Of a stretch of 56,936 nucleotides of DNA, positions 44,388-52,626 are shown piece after piece. Both the position numbers and the translations under genes were made by a program. Below the pieces are notes generated by a model. The model saw only the letters and a program-made list of their open reading frames with translations. It did no database searches and was not told the DNA's origin. This DNA comes from Lysobacteraceae bacterium UBA6001 (GTDB lineage: Bacteria > Pseudomonadota > Gammaproteobacteria > Xanthomonadales > Xanthomonadaceae): NCBI GenBank assembly GCA_002429615.1, contig DJAN01000026.1:528-57463 (forward strand), written 5' to 3'. Positions within the stretch are counted from its first letter, which is position 1. The number at the start of each line of letters is the position of its first letter.

Positions 44388-46449
44388 GTGCGTAGCGGTA
44401 GTCGCCTGCCTTCGGTTCCGGCGCGCCCACGGCGCCCGCGGCACTGATCACGCGATAACCGCTGGCCGTCGTACTCAAGGAGAACAGCCGCTCGATCGCA
44501 TGCGCGAGCGTGCCATCGACCTGGCCGGCCTCCGCATCGAACTCGCTGGGACGCAGGTGCACGTCCAGCAGCGGGCGCAGCGCGTCCAGGCGTACCCAGA
44601 ACATGCTGCCGCTGGCGAAGGTCGCCTTCGTGGTGTCGGGCACCTCGATGCCCATCCGCGCGGCCAGCCCGTGGACCCGCGCTTCGTTCGCGCCCCAGTA
44701 GAAGCCCAGCGGCTGGATGTGGCCTTCGGGCGCGACCAGGCCCAGCGTCGGGTCCTGCGCGAAGGCCGCTGCGATTCCCGACGCGCGTTCGGGTGCCAGC
44801 AACGCGCCGACCATTTCCTGCCGCCACGCATCGCCATCGCCGCGATGCAGCGAGCGCTTGGTGTGCAGCTTCAGGACCAGGGACACGCCCTCGTTGAGCA
44901 GCCGGTCGGCGACGTGCAGGAAGGGCAGGATGTCGCGGCCGTGATTGGCGAACACGCAGACCTCGCCCTGCAGCCCCTGCGCGTCCAAACAGCGCTGGAC
45001 ATCGCCGGCCTTGTCCGCGGTCGTGGTGATCACCAGCCTGCAGCCCAGCGCGGCGGCCTTCAGCTGCGCAAGCAGTTCGGACAGCACGTCCACGTAGAAG
45101 GCATGGATCACCACCGCGGGTACGGCGGTGGCCGCAGGCTCGGCGCGCAGGGACTGGCGGGTAGCCTCCAACCAGGCATGGCCCAGGCGCATGTCCGGTT
45201 CCAGCACGGCGCCCTCGGCCCATTCGTTCCAGGCGTTGATGAACACCAGTCGCTGCGACGCCGGCACCGGCGCGAGGCGCTCGTGGATCGTGCGCCGCAA
45301 CCAGTCGCCGTAGCCGCGTGGCGAGGCGTGCCACAGCACGCGGCCCTTGCCGGAACGGCGTGGCTCGTTGTCCCAGCCCGGATTCACGCCGGGGTGGAGT
45401 CGATAAGCGGGCAACGCGCGCCCGGCCGCATCCGCGGCCAGTGCACGCCAGTCGACGACGTCGCCGGCGAACTCCGGGTTGATCAGCGTCTGCGCGGCCG
45501 TGACCGACGGTGGGCTGCTCATGTTCGGCGGGAATTCCACCGCGGCATCGAAGCCGATATCGCGTGGATCGGGGCGCTCGAAGCCCTGCACATACGCCAG
45601 GTGGATCTCGCCGATATCGTTCGCGCGGCACCAGTCGCGCCAGCGTTGCGCGGTGGCGGCCGGGTCGGGCATCAGGCTGGGGCGATAGACCAGCAGCATC
45701 GGCCGGCCCTCCACCCGCAGCGCGCGACGATCGCGCAGGTAGGGCGCGATGTGCGCGATGAACGCCAGGTCATCCTCGGCGCTGTGCTGCTGCGCCATCA
45801 GCACGTCCTGGTCGCGTCCGTCCCAGCGGCGTGCCCAGTTCTCGTTGGCCCAGCACAGGCAGAACGGCAGCTCGATGCGGTCGTCGGCGAGCCATTGCCG
45901 CAGCGGCTGCTCCAGCAGGGTCTGCCCGGCAAACCAGTAGAAGTAGAAACAGAACGCGCCGATGCCATATTCCGACGCCAGCTGTGCCTGCTGCCGCATC
46001 ACGTCCACGTCGCGCAGGTCGTAGAAGCCCAGGTCCGCGGGCAGGCGTGGCTGCACATGGCCCTCGAACTGCGGCAGCGCGCGGGTGACGTTGCGCCATT
46101 CGGTGAAGCCCTTGCCCCACCAGCGGTCGTTCTCGGGAATCGGATGGAACTGCGGCAGGTAGAACGCGACCAGCGTGGCCGGCAGTGTCGCCGGCAGCGC
46201 CTGCTGCCGATACGGAACGTGGCCGATGGCGGCTTCGTCCGCGCGCAGCAGGGGGCGCTGCGCCGCGCCGTGCATCGATGGTGCCTTGCCGCGGTCGGGC
46301 GCCGGGGCCCAGGCCGCGCCGCGCGCGAGAAAACGCGCGCGCCAACGGTCACGGGTGGCGTCGTCGAGCGGCAGCGCGCGGAACGCGGCGCGCAGCGCCC
46401 GATACAAGGCGTTGCGCGCGGATTGGCCGGAGGAACGCGCTTCGGTCAT
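44377..46449 (-). CDS. Glycosyltransferase with WbsX (GH99-like) and rhamnan-synthesis RgpF-like domains
   Basis: The product has 690 residues. After about 90 poorly conserved residues, a WbsX/GH99-like domain runs to roughly 450: VAFYLPQFHPIPENDRWWGKG, FTEWRNVTRALPQFEGH, CLCWANENWARRWDG, FINAWNEWAEG. A second, RgpF-like domain follows: HAFYVDVLSELLAQLK, LKLHTKRSLHRGDGDAWR, and FASGSMFWVRLDALRPLL. Both domains are typical of rhamnose-containing polysaccharide synthesis, so it may act on the dTDP-rhamnose made here. The start overlaps the ETF-ubiquinone oxidoreductase stop (TGATG), an odd metabolic neighbour. The protein is cytoplasmic. Confidence 0.85.
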   Translation of the reverse strand: MTEARSSGQSARNALYRALRAAFRALPLDDATRDRWRARFLARGAAWAPAPDRGKAPSMHGAAQRPLLRADEAAIGHVPYRQQALPATLPATLVAFYLPQFHPIPENDRWWGKGFTEWRNVTRALPQFEGHVQPRLPADLGFYDLRDVDVMRQQAQLASEYGIGAFCFYFYWFAGQTLLEQPLRQWLADDRIELPFCLCWANENWARRWDGRDQDVLMAQQHSAEDDLAFIAHIAPYLRDRRALRVEGRPMLLVYRPSLMPDPAATAQRWRDWCRANDIGEIHLAYVQGFERPDPRDIGFDAAVEFPPNMSSPPSVTAAQTLINPEFAGDVVDWRALAADAAGRALPAYRLHPGVNPGWDNEPRRSGKGRVLWHASPRGYGDWLRRTIHERLAPVPASQRLVFINAWNEWAEGAVLEPDMRLGHAWLEATRQSLRAEPAATAVPAVVIHAFYVDVLSELLAQLKAAALGCRLVITTTADKAGDVQRCLDAQGLQGEVCVFANHGRDILPFLHVADRLLNEGVSLVLKLHTKRSLHRGDGDAWRQEMVGALLAPERASGIAAAFAQDPTLGLVAPEGHIQPLGFYWGANEARVHGLAARMGIEVPDTTKATFASGSMFWVRLDALRPLLDVHLRPSEFDAEAGQVDGTLAHAIERLFSLSTTASGYRVISAAGAVGAPEPKAGDYRYARRG

Positions 46450-48098
46450 CAGAGGTTCTGGTAATTCGGACCCGAACCACCCTCCGGTGTCACCCAGTTG
46501 ATGATCTCGTACGGGTCCTTGATGTCGCAGGTCTTGCAGTGCACGCAGTTGGCCGCGTTGATCTGCAGGCGCTTGCCGGTGGCGGCGGTCGCGTCGGCGA
46601 CGATCTCGTAGACACCCGCCGGGCAGAAGCGCGTGCAGGGGTTGTCGTATTCCTGCGCGCAACGGGTGACGCACACGTCCGGATCGCGCACGTGCAGGTG
46701 CACCGGCTGGTCCTCGTCGTGTTCGGTCGCGGCGAAATACACCGCCTGCAGGCGGTCACGCGGGGCCAGGTCACGCTGCACGTAGTCGCGCTTGGGCTCC
46801 TCGTGCTCGCCGACCTTGTCCAGCGCGCTCCAGTCCGGCGCGTTGGCCAGCGTCCACGGCGAATGCCCGCCGAGCGCGGTTTCCCATGCGGCATTGCCCA
46901 GGCCGAACCACAGGCCCTTCTTGAAGCCCGGCTTGATGTTGCGCACCTGCTTCAGCTCGGCCATCGCGTCCGAAGCGCGCAGCCTGGCATCGAAGCCTTC
47001 CGGCGCCAGCTGCGAGGCGGCGAGGTGTTCGGCGGCGAGCATGCCGCTGCGGATCGCCTGGTGCGTGCCCTTGATCTTCGGCACGTTGAGCAGGCCAGCG
47101 GTGTCACCGATGAGCAGCGCGCCGGGCATTTCGACTTTCGGCAACGACTGCCAGCCACCGGTGACGATGGCGCGCGCGCCGGCCGACAGGATGTTGCCGC
47201 CTTCCAGCAGCGGTTTCACCGTCGGGTGGTGCTTCCATTGCTGGAAGGCTTCCCACGGCTTGTACTCCGGATCGTGGTAATCCAGGCCGCTGACGTAGCC
47301 CAGCGCGATCTGGTTGTTTTCCAGGTGGTACAGGAAACTGCCACCGTAGGTCCTGGTATCGGCCGGCCACCCCAGCGTGTGCACGATCTTGCCGGGCGTG
47401 ACGCGGCCTTCCGGCACCTGCCATAGCTCCTTGATGCCGATCGAGTAGCTCTGTGGCTGGCTGTCCTGGTCCAGCGCGAAGCGCTTGATCAGGCGCTTGG
47501 TGAGGTGGCCGCGCGCGCCCTCGGCGAGCACGGTGACCTTGGCGCGGATGTCGATGCCGGCGGTGAAGCCGGGCTTGTGCGAACCGTCCTTGGCCACGCC
47601 CATGTCGCCGATGCGCACGCCGACGACCTTGCCGTCTTCGTCATGCAGGGTTTCGGCGGCGGCGAAGCCGGGATAGATCTCCACGCCCAGCGCTTCGGCC
47701 TGCGGCGCCAGCCAGGCGCACATCGCGCCCAGGCTGACGATGAAGTTGCCGTGGTTGCGCATGCCCGGCGGCACGATCGGCAGCTTGTGGCCGCCGTCCT
47801 TGGTGAGGAACCAGAATTCGTCCTCGCCGGCGGGCACGCAGATCGGAGGCGGGTTGTCGCGCCAGCCGGGCAGCAGCTGGTCCAGCGGCTCGGGCTCGAT
47901 CACCGCGCCGGACAGGATCTGCGCGCCGATGGTGCTGGCTTTCTCGATGACGCAGACCGACAGTTCCGGGTTGAGCTGCTTCAGGCGGATGGCAAAGGCC
48001 AGCCCCGACGGGCCGGCGCCCACGGTGACGACGTCGTACTCCATCACGTCACGTTCGATTGTTTCGGACGCGACTGCGCCGACTCCGGTTTCCGACAT
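46449..48098 (-). CDS. Electron transfer flavoprotein-ubiquinone oxidoreductase
   Basis: The 549-residue, membrane-associated FAD and 4Fe-4S enzyme passes electrons from ETF to ubiquinone. The FAD Rossmann motif is VTVGAGPSGLAFAI near residue 25. GDTAGLLNVPKIKGTHQA and WQVPEGRVTPGKIVHTLGWP are family blocks. The C-terminal Fe-S cluster ligands are in CTRFCPAGVYE and NCVHCKTCDIKDPYE. The start could also be a Met 18 residues later, just before the Rossmann strand. It works with EtfAB, encoded about 18 kb away across rmlBACD, the side-chain cassette and xanAB. Confidence 0.95.
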   Translation of the reverse strand: MSETGVGAVASETIERDVMEYDVVTVGAGPSGLAFAIRLKQLNPELSVCVIEKASTIGAQILSGAVIEPEPLDQLLPGWRDNPPPICVPAGEDEFWFLTKDGGHKLPIVPPGMRNHGNFIVSLGAMCAWLAPQAEALGVEIYPGFAAAETLHDEDGKVVGVRIGDMGVAKDGSHKPGFTAGIDIRAKVTVLAEGARGHLTKRLIKRFALDQDSQPQSYSIGIKELWQVPEGRVTPGKIVHTLGWPADTRTYGGSFLYHLENNQIALGYVSGLDYHDPEYKPWEAFQQWKHHPTVKPLLEGGNILSAGARAIVTGGWQSLPKVEMPGALLIGDTAGLLNVPKIKGTHQAIRSGMLAAEHLAASQLAPEGFDARLRASDAMAELKQVRNIKPGFKKGLWFGLGNAAWETALGGHSPWTLANAPDWSALDKVGEHEEPKRDYVQRDLAPRDRLQAVYFAATEHDEDQPVHLHVRDPDVCVTRCAQEYDNPCTRFCPAGVYEIVADATAATGKRLQINAANCVHCKTCDIKDPYEIINWVTPEGGSGPNYQNL

Positions 48099-48214
48099 CT
48101 GCTCCGCTCCCGTTTGGCTCGATGGCTAGCGGCTATTTTCAGGGTTTGCGCGGGGCCGGGCAAATTCCGGACGGCGGCGTATGGCGCCCTGGCCCGGCGT
48201 GCTAGCGTGGCGGG

Positions 48215-48796
48215 ATGCGGATCGACCTGCCCGGCGCGGATGTCCAGTGGTTTCCGGGGTGGTTGGCCGCGCCGGAAGCCGAGGCCCTGCGCCTGGACCT
48301 GCTGGCGCAGGTGGCCTGGGAAGTGCACCGCATCCGCCTGTTCGGACGCGAGGTGGACTCACCGCGGCTGAGCAGCTGGATCGGCGATCCGGCGGCGCGC
48401 TACCGCTATTCGGGGGCGGAATTCCAGCCGCATCCCTGGCCGGCCTCGCTGGCGCCGCTGCGGGAGCGGTTGGAGATCGCGTTCGCGGCCGGGTTCAACA
48501 GCGTGCTGGTCAACCGCTACCGCGACGGGCAGGACGCGATGGGCTGGCATAGCGACGACGAACCGGAACTGGGCGTGCGGCCGGTGATCGCTTCGCTGAG
48601 CCTGGGGGCGCCCAGGCGCTTCGTGTTCCGGCACCGGCAGGACAAGGCGCTCAAGCGCGAGGTCGTGCTCGGGCATGGCGACCTGCTGCTGATGGCCGGT
48701 CAGACCCAGCGGCACTATCACCATGCACTGCCGCGTACCGCGCGGCCGGTGGGGGAGCGGATCAATCTGACCTTCCGCCGTATCGCGGCAACCTAG
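48215..48796 (+). CDS. alkB: Alpha-ketoglutarate-dependent dioxygenase AlkB
   Basis: This 193-residue Fe(II)/2-oxoglutarate dioxygenase repairs alkylated bases by oxidative demethylation. Metal ligands are H112 and D114 (GWHSDDEPELG) and H170 (YHHALPRT). The 2-oxoglutarate-binding Arg is in INLTFRR (R188). It resembles the short AlkB type common in xanthomonads (ALKBH2/3-like) rather than E. coli AlkB. No Ada-like operon is seen. It diverges from the ETF oxidoreductase gene. Confidence 0.9.
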   Translation: MRIDLPGADVQWFPGWLAAPEAEALRLDLLAQVAWEVHRIRLFGREVDSPRLSSWIGDPAARYRYSGAEFQPHPWPASLAPLRERLEIAFAAGFNSVLVNRYRDGQDAMGWHSDDEPELGVRPVIASLSLGAPRRFVFRHRQDKALKREVVLGHGDLLLMAGQTQRHYHHALPRTARPVGERINLTFRRIAAT

Positions 48797-48831
48797 CGCG
48801 CGGAGACAGGCGCTCCCGCCGCGCTGCCGTT

Positions 48832-48893
48832 GTAGGAGCGGCTTCAGCCGCGACCGCCATGATCCCTGCAGTCGCGGCTGAAGCCGCTCCTAC
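48832..48893. repeat. Pair of inverted GTAG-type REP sequences
   Basis: Two 23-base arms, GTAGGAGCGGCTTCAGCCGC plus GAC and its exact reverse complement, are separated by 16 bases. Each arm is itself a hairpin (GCGGCT/AGCCGC) with a GTAG head. This is the structure of REP/BIME elements moved by RAYT transposases. It lies between the convergent alkB and lipoprotein genes. No transposase gene is in the window. Confidence 0.88.
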
Positions 48894-48958
48894 ACGAGCG
48901 GACATAGGCGGGCATGGGCGGAACAGCCCGCCAACAATGGACTACAACCCCAAAGCGC

Positions 48959-49597
48959 TCAGCGCGGCGGCTGCACCGCATCGCGTTGGCCGGTCTGCAG
49001 CGTCCAGCCCACCAGTTCACCGGTGGTCTGCTGCAGCGCCTGCTCGAATGCCGCCGCTACCGAGGCCACGTCCGTCGCGCTGGCCGGGCGTGCCACCAGG
49101 ATCGTGCGCGAGCCGACCACGCGCTGGTCGGTGCTGTGCAGCAGCTTGGCGTTGAGTTCGATCGTCGCCGACGGCAACGCCTGCCCGGCGTAGTCCGATT
49201 CGAAGCGGCGCAGGTCCAGCACCAGCCGGTAGTCGGCGCGGATGCCATCGCTGGTGCGGCCGACGCCGGGAATCTTGCCGCTGTCCTCGAAGGCGCGCAG
49301 CACCGTGCCCTCGACGATGTCGGTGGCCGGCTGCGCCCAGGTCGCACCCTGGTACACCTGCAGTTCGGCCGGGGTCGGGCGCACGTTGATGCGCGGGCTG
49401 TCGACCAGCCGCGAGGCGGTCGGCTTGACGATGGCCAGCTGCCAGGTCACCTGCGGCCACGACGCATCAGTGGCCACGCGCACGTCGGGAGAGAAGATCG
49501 TCACCGGCTCGCGCGAACCGGTCGAGAGGATGGAGCAGCCACCCAGCGCGAGCAGCGACAGGCACAGCCAGGCACGGACAGGACGCATCGGCTTCAT
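48959..49597 (-). CDS. ABC-type transport auxiliary lipoprotein (PqiC/YmbA-like)
   Basis: This 212-residue lipoprotein has the lipobox LALGGC at about residues 16-21, and then a domain of the ABC-trans-aux family (FSPDVRV..., SWPQVTWQLAIVKPTAS, QVYQGATWAQPATDIVEG). Such proteins are outer-membrane partners of MCE transport systems (PqiC with PqiAB). It overlaps the MCE gene by 4 bases and ends a four-gene operon. Likely role: docking of the MCE channel to the outer membrane. Confidence 0.85.
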   Translation of the reverse strand: MKPMRPVRAWLCLSLLALGGCSILSTGSREPVTIFSPDVRVATDASWPQVTWQLAIVKPTASRLVDSPRINVRPTPAELQVYQGATWAQPATDIVEGTVLRAFEDSGKIPGVGRTSDGIRADYRLVLDLRRFESDYAGQALPSATIELNAKLLHSTDQRVVGSRTILVARPASATDVASVAAAFEQALQQTTGELVGWTLQTGQRDAVQPPR

Positions 49598-50520
49598 TTG
49601 GGTTCAAACTCCTTCGGTGCGTCGCGACCCAGCAGGTAGCGCGCGGGATTGTTCTCCAGCCGGTCGCTGACCCGGCGCAGGTCGCGGATCAGCCCGCGCA
49701 GTTCGTTGAGCGTGGGGCCCAGCTGGCCCAGGCCGTCGTTGGCGAAGCTGTTGATGGCGGCACGGTTGTCGCCGAGGATGCCGTTGGCGTTGTTGGCCGC
49801 CGCGTCCAGCTTGGTCAACGTGGAATCGAGCTTGTCCAGGATCGGCGGCAGCTGCTGCACCAGGTTCTTGTCCAGGTGCTCGATGGCGCCGTTGGTGGTG
49901 TTCAAGGTGCGGTCCAGGTTGCGCGCCGCATCGCGCGCGCTGACCAGCAGCGCGCCCACGCCCTCGTCGCGGCTGTTGAGCGAGTTGCTGATCTTCTCCA
50001 GGTTCTGCAGCGTCGCCGAGATACTGGCCACGTTGCGGTCGCTCAGCACCTGGTCGAGCCGCTCGACGATGCGGTTGGCGGTATCGGTGATGTTCTGCAA
50101 TGCCGAGGGCGTGGTCTGGATGATCGGCGCGTCGCTCTTGTCCACCGAGGTCAGCGCCGGGGACTCCGGCGTGCCACCGGTCAGCTGGATGATCGACGGC
50201 CCGGTGAGGCTGGTGATCGCCAGCTTGGCACGGGTGTCGACCTTGATCGGCGTGGTCGAGTTCAGGCGGATACGCGCCACCACCTGGCGCGGATCGTTCG
50301 GCGCCAGGGTCAGCTCGGTGATCGAGCCGACCGCGATGCCGTTGTACTGCACCGGGCTGCCGACCGACAGGCCGGTCACCGCCTCGCGGAACACCACGCG
50401 GTAGTACTGCCAGGTGCGGTCGGAGGAATACTTGGCGGCCCACAGGCCGAACAGCAGCAGTGCCAGGCCCGCCACGATGGTGAAGGCGCCGATCAGCACG
50501 TAGTTGGCTTTGGTTTCCAT
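49594..50520 (-). CDS. MCE/MlaD family substrate-binding protein
   Basis: The product has 308 residues. An N-terminal membrane anchor (YVLIGAFTIVAGLALLLFGLWAA) is followed by one MCE domain (VTGLSVGSPVQYNGIAVGSI, TRAKLAITSLTGPSIIQLTGG). A long helical tail rich in Asn and Leu follows (about 120-290), with TANRIVERLDQ and related heptads. The long tail is unlike short E. coli MlaD and suggests a needle or tunnel spanning more of the periplasm. Part of a lipid transporter with the permease and ATPase genes that overlap it. Confidence 0.88.
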   Translation of the reverse strand: METKANYVLIGAFTIVAGLALLLFGLWAAKYSSDRTWQYYRVVFREAVTGLSVGSPVQYNGIAVGSITELTLAPNDPRQVVARIRLNSTTPIKVDTRAKLAITSLTGPSIIQLTGGTPESPALTSVDKSDAPIIQTTPSALQNITDTANRIVERLDQVLSDRNVASISATLQNLEKISNSLNSRDEGVGALLVSARDAARNLDRTLNTTNGAIEHLDKNLVQQLPPILDKLDSTLTKLDAAANNANGILGDNRAAINSFANDGLGQLGPTLNELRGLIRDLRRVSDRLENNPARYLLGRDAPKEFEPK

Positions 50521-51344
50521 CAGGCGGTCTCGCTCGATTCGTTCTTCGCCTCGCGCGCGGCACGCGCACGGGGACCGTGGAAGTATTCCTGCACCCAGGG
50601 ATGGTCGATCTTCTCGACTTCCGCCAGCGGCGCATTGGCGATGACCTTGCGGTCGGCCAGCACCGCGACGCGGTCGCAGATCGCGTACAGCGTGTCCAGA
50701 TCATGGGTGATCAGGAACACGGTCAGCCCGAGGGCTTCCTGCAGCGTCTTGATCAGCCGGTCGAACGCGGCCGCGCCGATCGGGTCCAGGCCGGCGGTCG
50801 GTTCGTCCAGGAACAGCAGCGGCGGATCCAGCGCCAGCGCGCGTGCCAGGCCGGCGCGCTTGCGCATGCCGCCGGACAGCTGCGAGGGCAGCTTGTCGAG
50901 CGCGTCGGCCGGCAGGCCGGCGAGTTTGATCTTCAGCAACGCCAGTTCGTAGAACCAGCGTTCGGGAAACTCGCGGTGCCGCTCCTTCAGCGGCACCTGC
51001 ACGTTCTCACCCACCGACAGCGAGGAGAACAGCGCACCGTCCTGGAACAGCACGCCGGTATTGCGGGTGATGTGGTCGCGGTCGGCCGGGTCTTCGGAGA
51101 TCGGGTCGGCACCGAGGACCTCGATCTGCCCGGCATCGGGCCGGCGCAGCCCCAGGATGCTGCGCATCAGCACCGACTTGCCGGTGCCCGAGCCACCCAC
51201 CACGCCGAGGATCTCGCCGCGGCGCACGTCGAGGTCGAGGTTTTCGTGTACCACCTGGCTGCCGAAGCGGTTTACCAGGCCGCGCACGGAGATGGCGATC
51301 TCCGGGCCGGCGTCGGCGTCTTCGCGGCGCTTGTGGATCGCCAT
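50520..51344 (-). CDS. ABC transporter ATP-binding protein (MlaF-like)
   Basis: The 274-residue ATPase of the MCE system has Walker A GGSGTGKSVLM, Q-loop FQDGALFSSLSVGENV, signature LSGGMRKRAGLARAL, Walker B LLFLDEPTAGLDP and H-loop LITHD. The GALFSSLSV and SGGM variants are typical of MlaF/TtgA2 rather than other importers. The ATG overlaps the permease stop (TGATG), which decides the start over one eight codons upstream. Confidence 0.92.
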   Translation of the reverse strand: MAIHKRREDADAGPEIAISVRGLVNRFGSQVVHENLDLDVRRGEILGVVGGSGTGKSVLMRSILGLRRPDAGQIEVLGADPISEDPADRDHITRNTGVLFQDGALFSSLSVGENVQVPLKERHREFPERWFYELALLKIKLAGLPADALDKLPSQLSGGMRKRAGLARALALDPPLLFLDEPTAGLDPIGAAAFDRLIKTLQEALGLTVFLITHDLDTLYAICDRVAVLADRKVIANAPLAEVEKIDHPWVQEYFHGPRARAAREAKNESSETA

Positions 51345-52465
51345 CACCAGCCCACCTTCATGAACCACAGCGCGAACATGGCGTCGAGGATGATGACCAG
51401 CGAGATCGTCTGCACCACGCTGGAAGTCGTGCGCTCGCCGACCGACTGCGCGGTGCCGGTGACCTTGAGCCCTTCCAGGCAGCCGATCAGCGCGATCACC
51501 AGCGCGAACACCGGGGCCTTGGACATGCCGACCAGGAAGTGACGCACCTGCATGGTCTCGTGCATGCGCGCCAGATACATCTGCGGCGGGATGCCCAGGT
51601 CGAAGGCGCCCACGGTGACGCCGCCGGCCAGGCCGGCGATCATCGCGATGAAGGTCAGCAGCGGCAGCATCACCAGCAGGGCGAGCAGGCGCGGGATCAC
51701 CAGCAGGTCGATCGGATCCAGGCCCAGGGTCTGGATCGCGTCGATCTCCTCGCGCGATTTCATCGCGCCGATCTGCGCGGTGAACGCGCTGGCGGTGCGG
51801 CCGGCCAGCACGATGGCGGTGAGCAGCACGGCGAACTCGCGCAGGAAGGCGATGCTCACCAGCTCCACGACATAGATCTCCGCGCCGAAGTCGCGCAGGA
51901 TCGTCGAGCCGAGGAAGGCGATCACCGCGCCCACCAGGTACGAGAGCAGGACCACCAGCGGCACCGCGTCCAGGCCGACCTGCTCCATGTGGCTGACGGT
52001 CGCGGTCAGCCGGAAGCGGCGCGGTTCGCGGAACAGGCGCGCCAGCTTCACCAGGTTCTCGCCGAGGAAGCTGGCGAGCTGGACGATGTCCTTGCCGGTG
52101 TTGTGCACCGTGCGGCCGAGGCGCTCCAGCGCCGCGGCGAAACCATAGTCACGGCGCGGCTTGGGGCGGTCGTCCTCGAGTTCCTCGATGGTGCACACCA
52201 GGGCGCGGTGGTCGTCGCGGAAGCTGATGGCGTCGTCGGCCAGCCCGGCACGCCGCGCGAAGCGCAGCAGCTGCAGCACGCCGGCCGAATCCAGCTGGGA
52301 GATGCCGCTGGCGTCTATCCGGCAGGGCTCGGCCGGCAGCTCGCGCAGCAGCTCGGCGGCGCTGATGGCGGTATCGAGCACCCAGCTGCCGGCCAGCCGG
52401 ATCCGTCCCGGATCATCCTGGTCCCGGTCGAGCGTAGGTGGCTGTGGGGAAATGTGGTCGCGCAT
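51344..52465 (-). CDS. MlaE-family permease with N-terminal STAS domain
   Basis: The 373-residue permease has an N-terminal STAS-like domain of about 95 residues (RIRLAGSWVLD, PCRIDASGISQLDSAGVLQLLRFA) fused to the MlaE permease. The permease domain includes LVGAVIAFLGSTILRDFGAEIYVVEL, LTAIVLAGRTASAFTAQIGAMK and SREEIDAIQTLGLDP. In E. coli the STAS protein is a separate MlaB that gates MlaF. Here it is covalently part of the permease. The start could be six codons upstream. First gene of the operon. Confidence 0.88.
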   Translation of the reverse strand: MRDHISPQPPTLDRDQDDPGRIRLAGSWVLDTAISAAELLRELPAEPCRIDASGISQLDSAGVLQLLRFARRAGLADDAISFRDDHRALVCTIEELEDDRPKPRRDYGFAAALERLGRTVHNTGKDIVQLASFLGENLVKLARLFREPRRFRLTATVSHMEQVGLDAVPLVVLLSYLVGAVIAFLGSTILRDFGAEIYVVELVSIAFLREFAVLLTAIVLAGRTASAFTAQIGAMKSREEIDAIQTLGLDPIDLLVIPRLLALLVMLPLLTFIAMIAGLAGGVTVGAFDLGIPPQMYLARMHETMQVRHFLVGMSKAPVFALVIALIGCLEGLKVTGTAQSVGERTTSSVVQTISLVIILDAMFALWFMKVGW

Positions 52466-52626
52466 CCGTGCGGGAGCATACATGGGCGGGTGTGTTTGGC
52501 GTATCCGCATTCGTGGCCGCGCATCGGTGCCGTGCGATGGTTTACAGCCGGCGAGCGGCTGGACATACACTGGCGAGCCAGGCCGGATCGCCGGTCCGGT
52601 CCCTCCGCCTGCTCCGACACCGCCGA

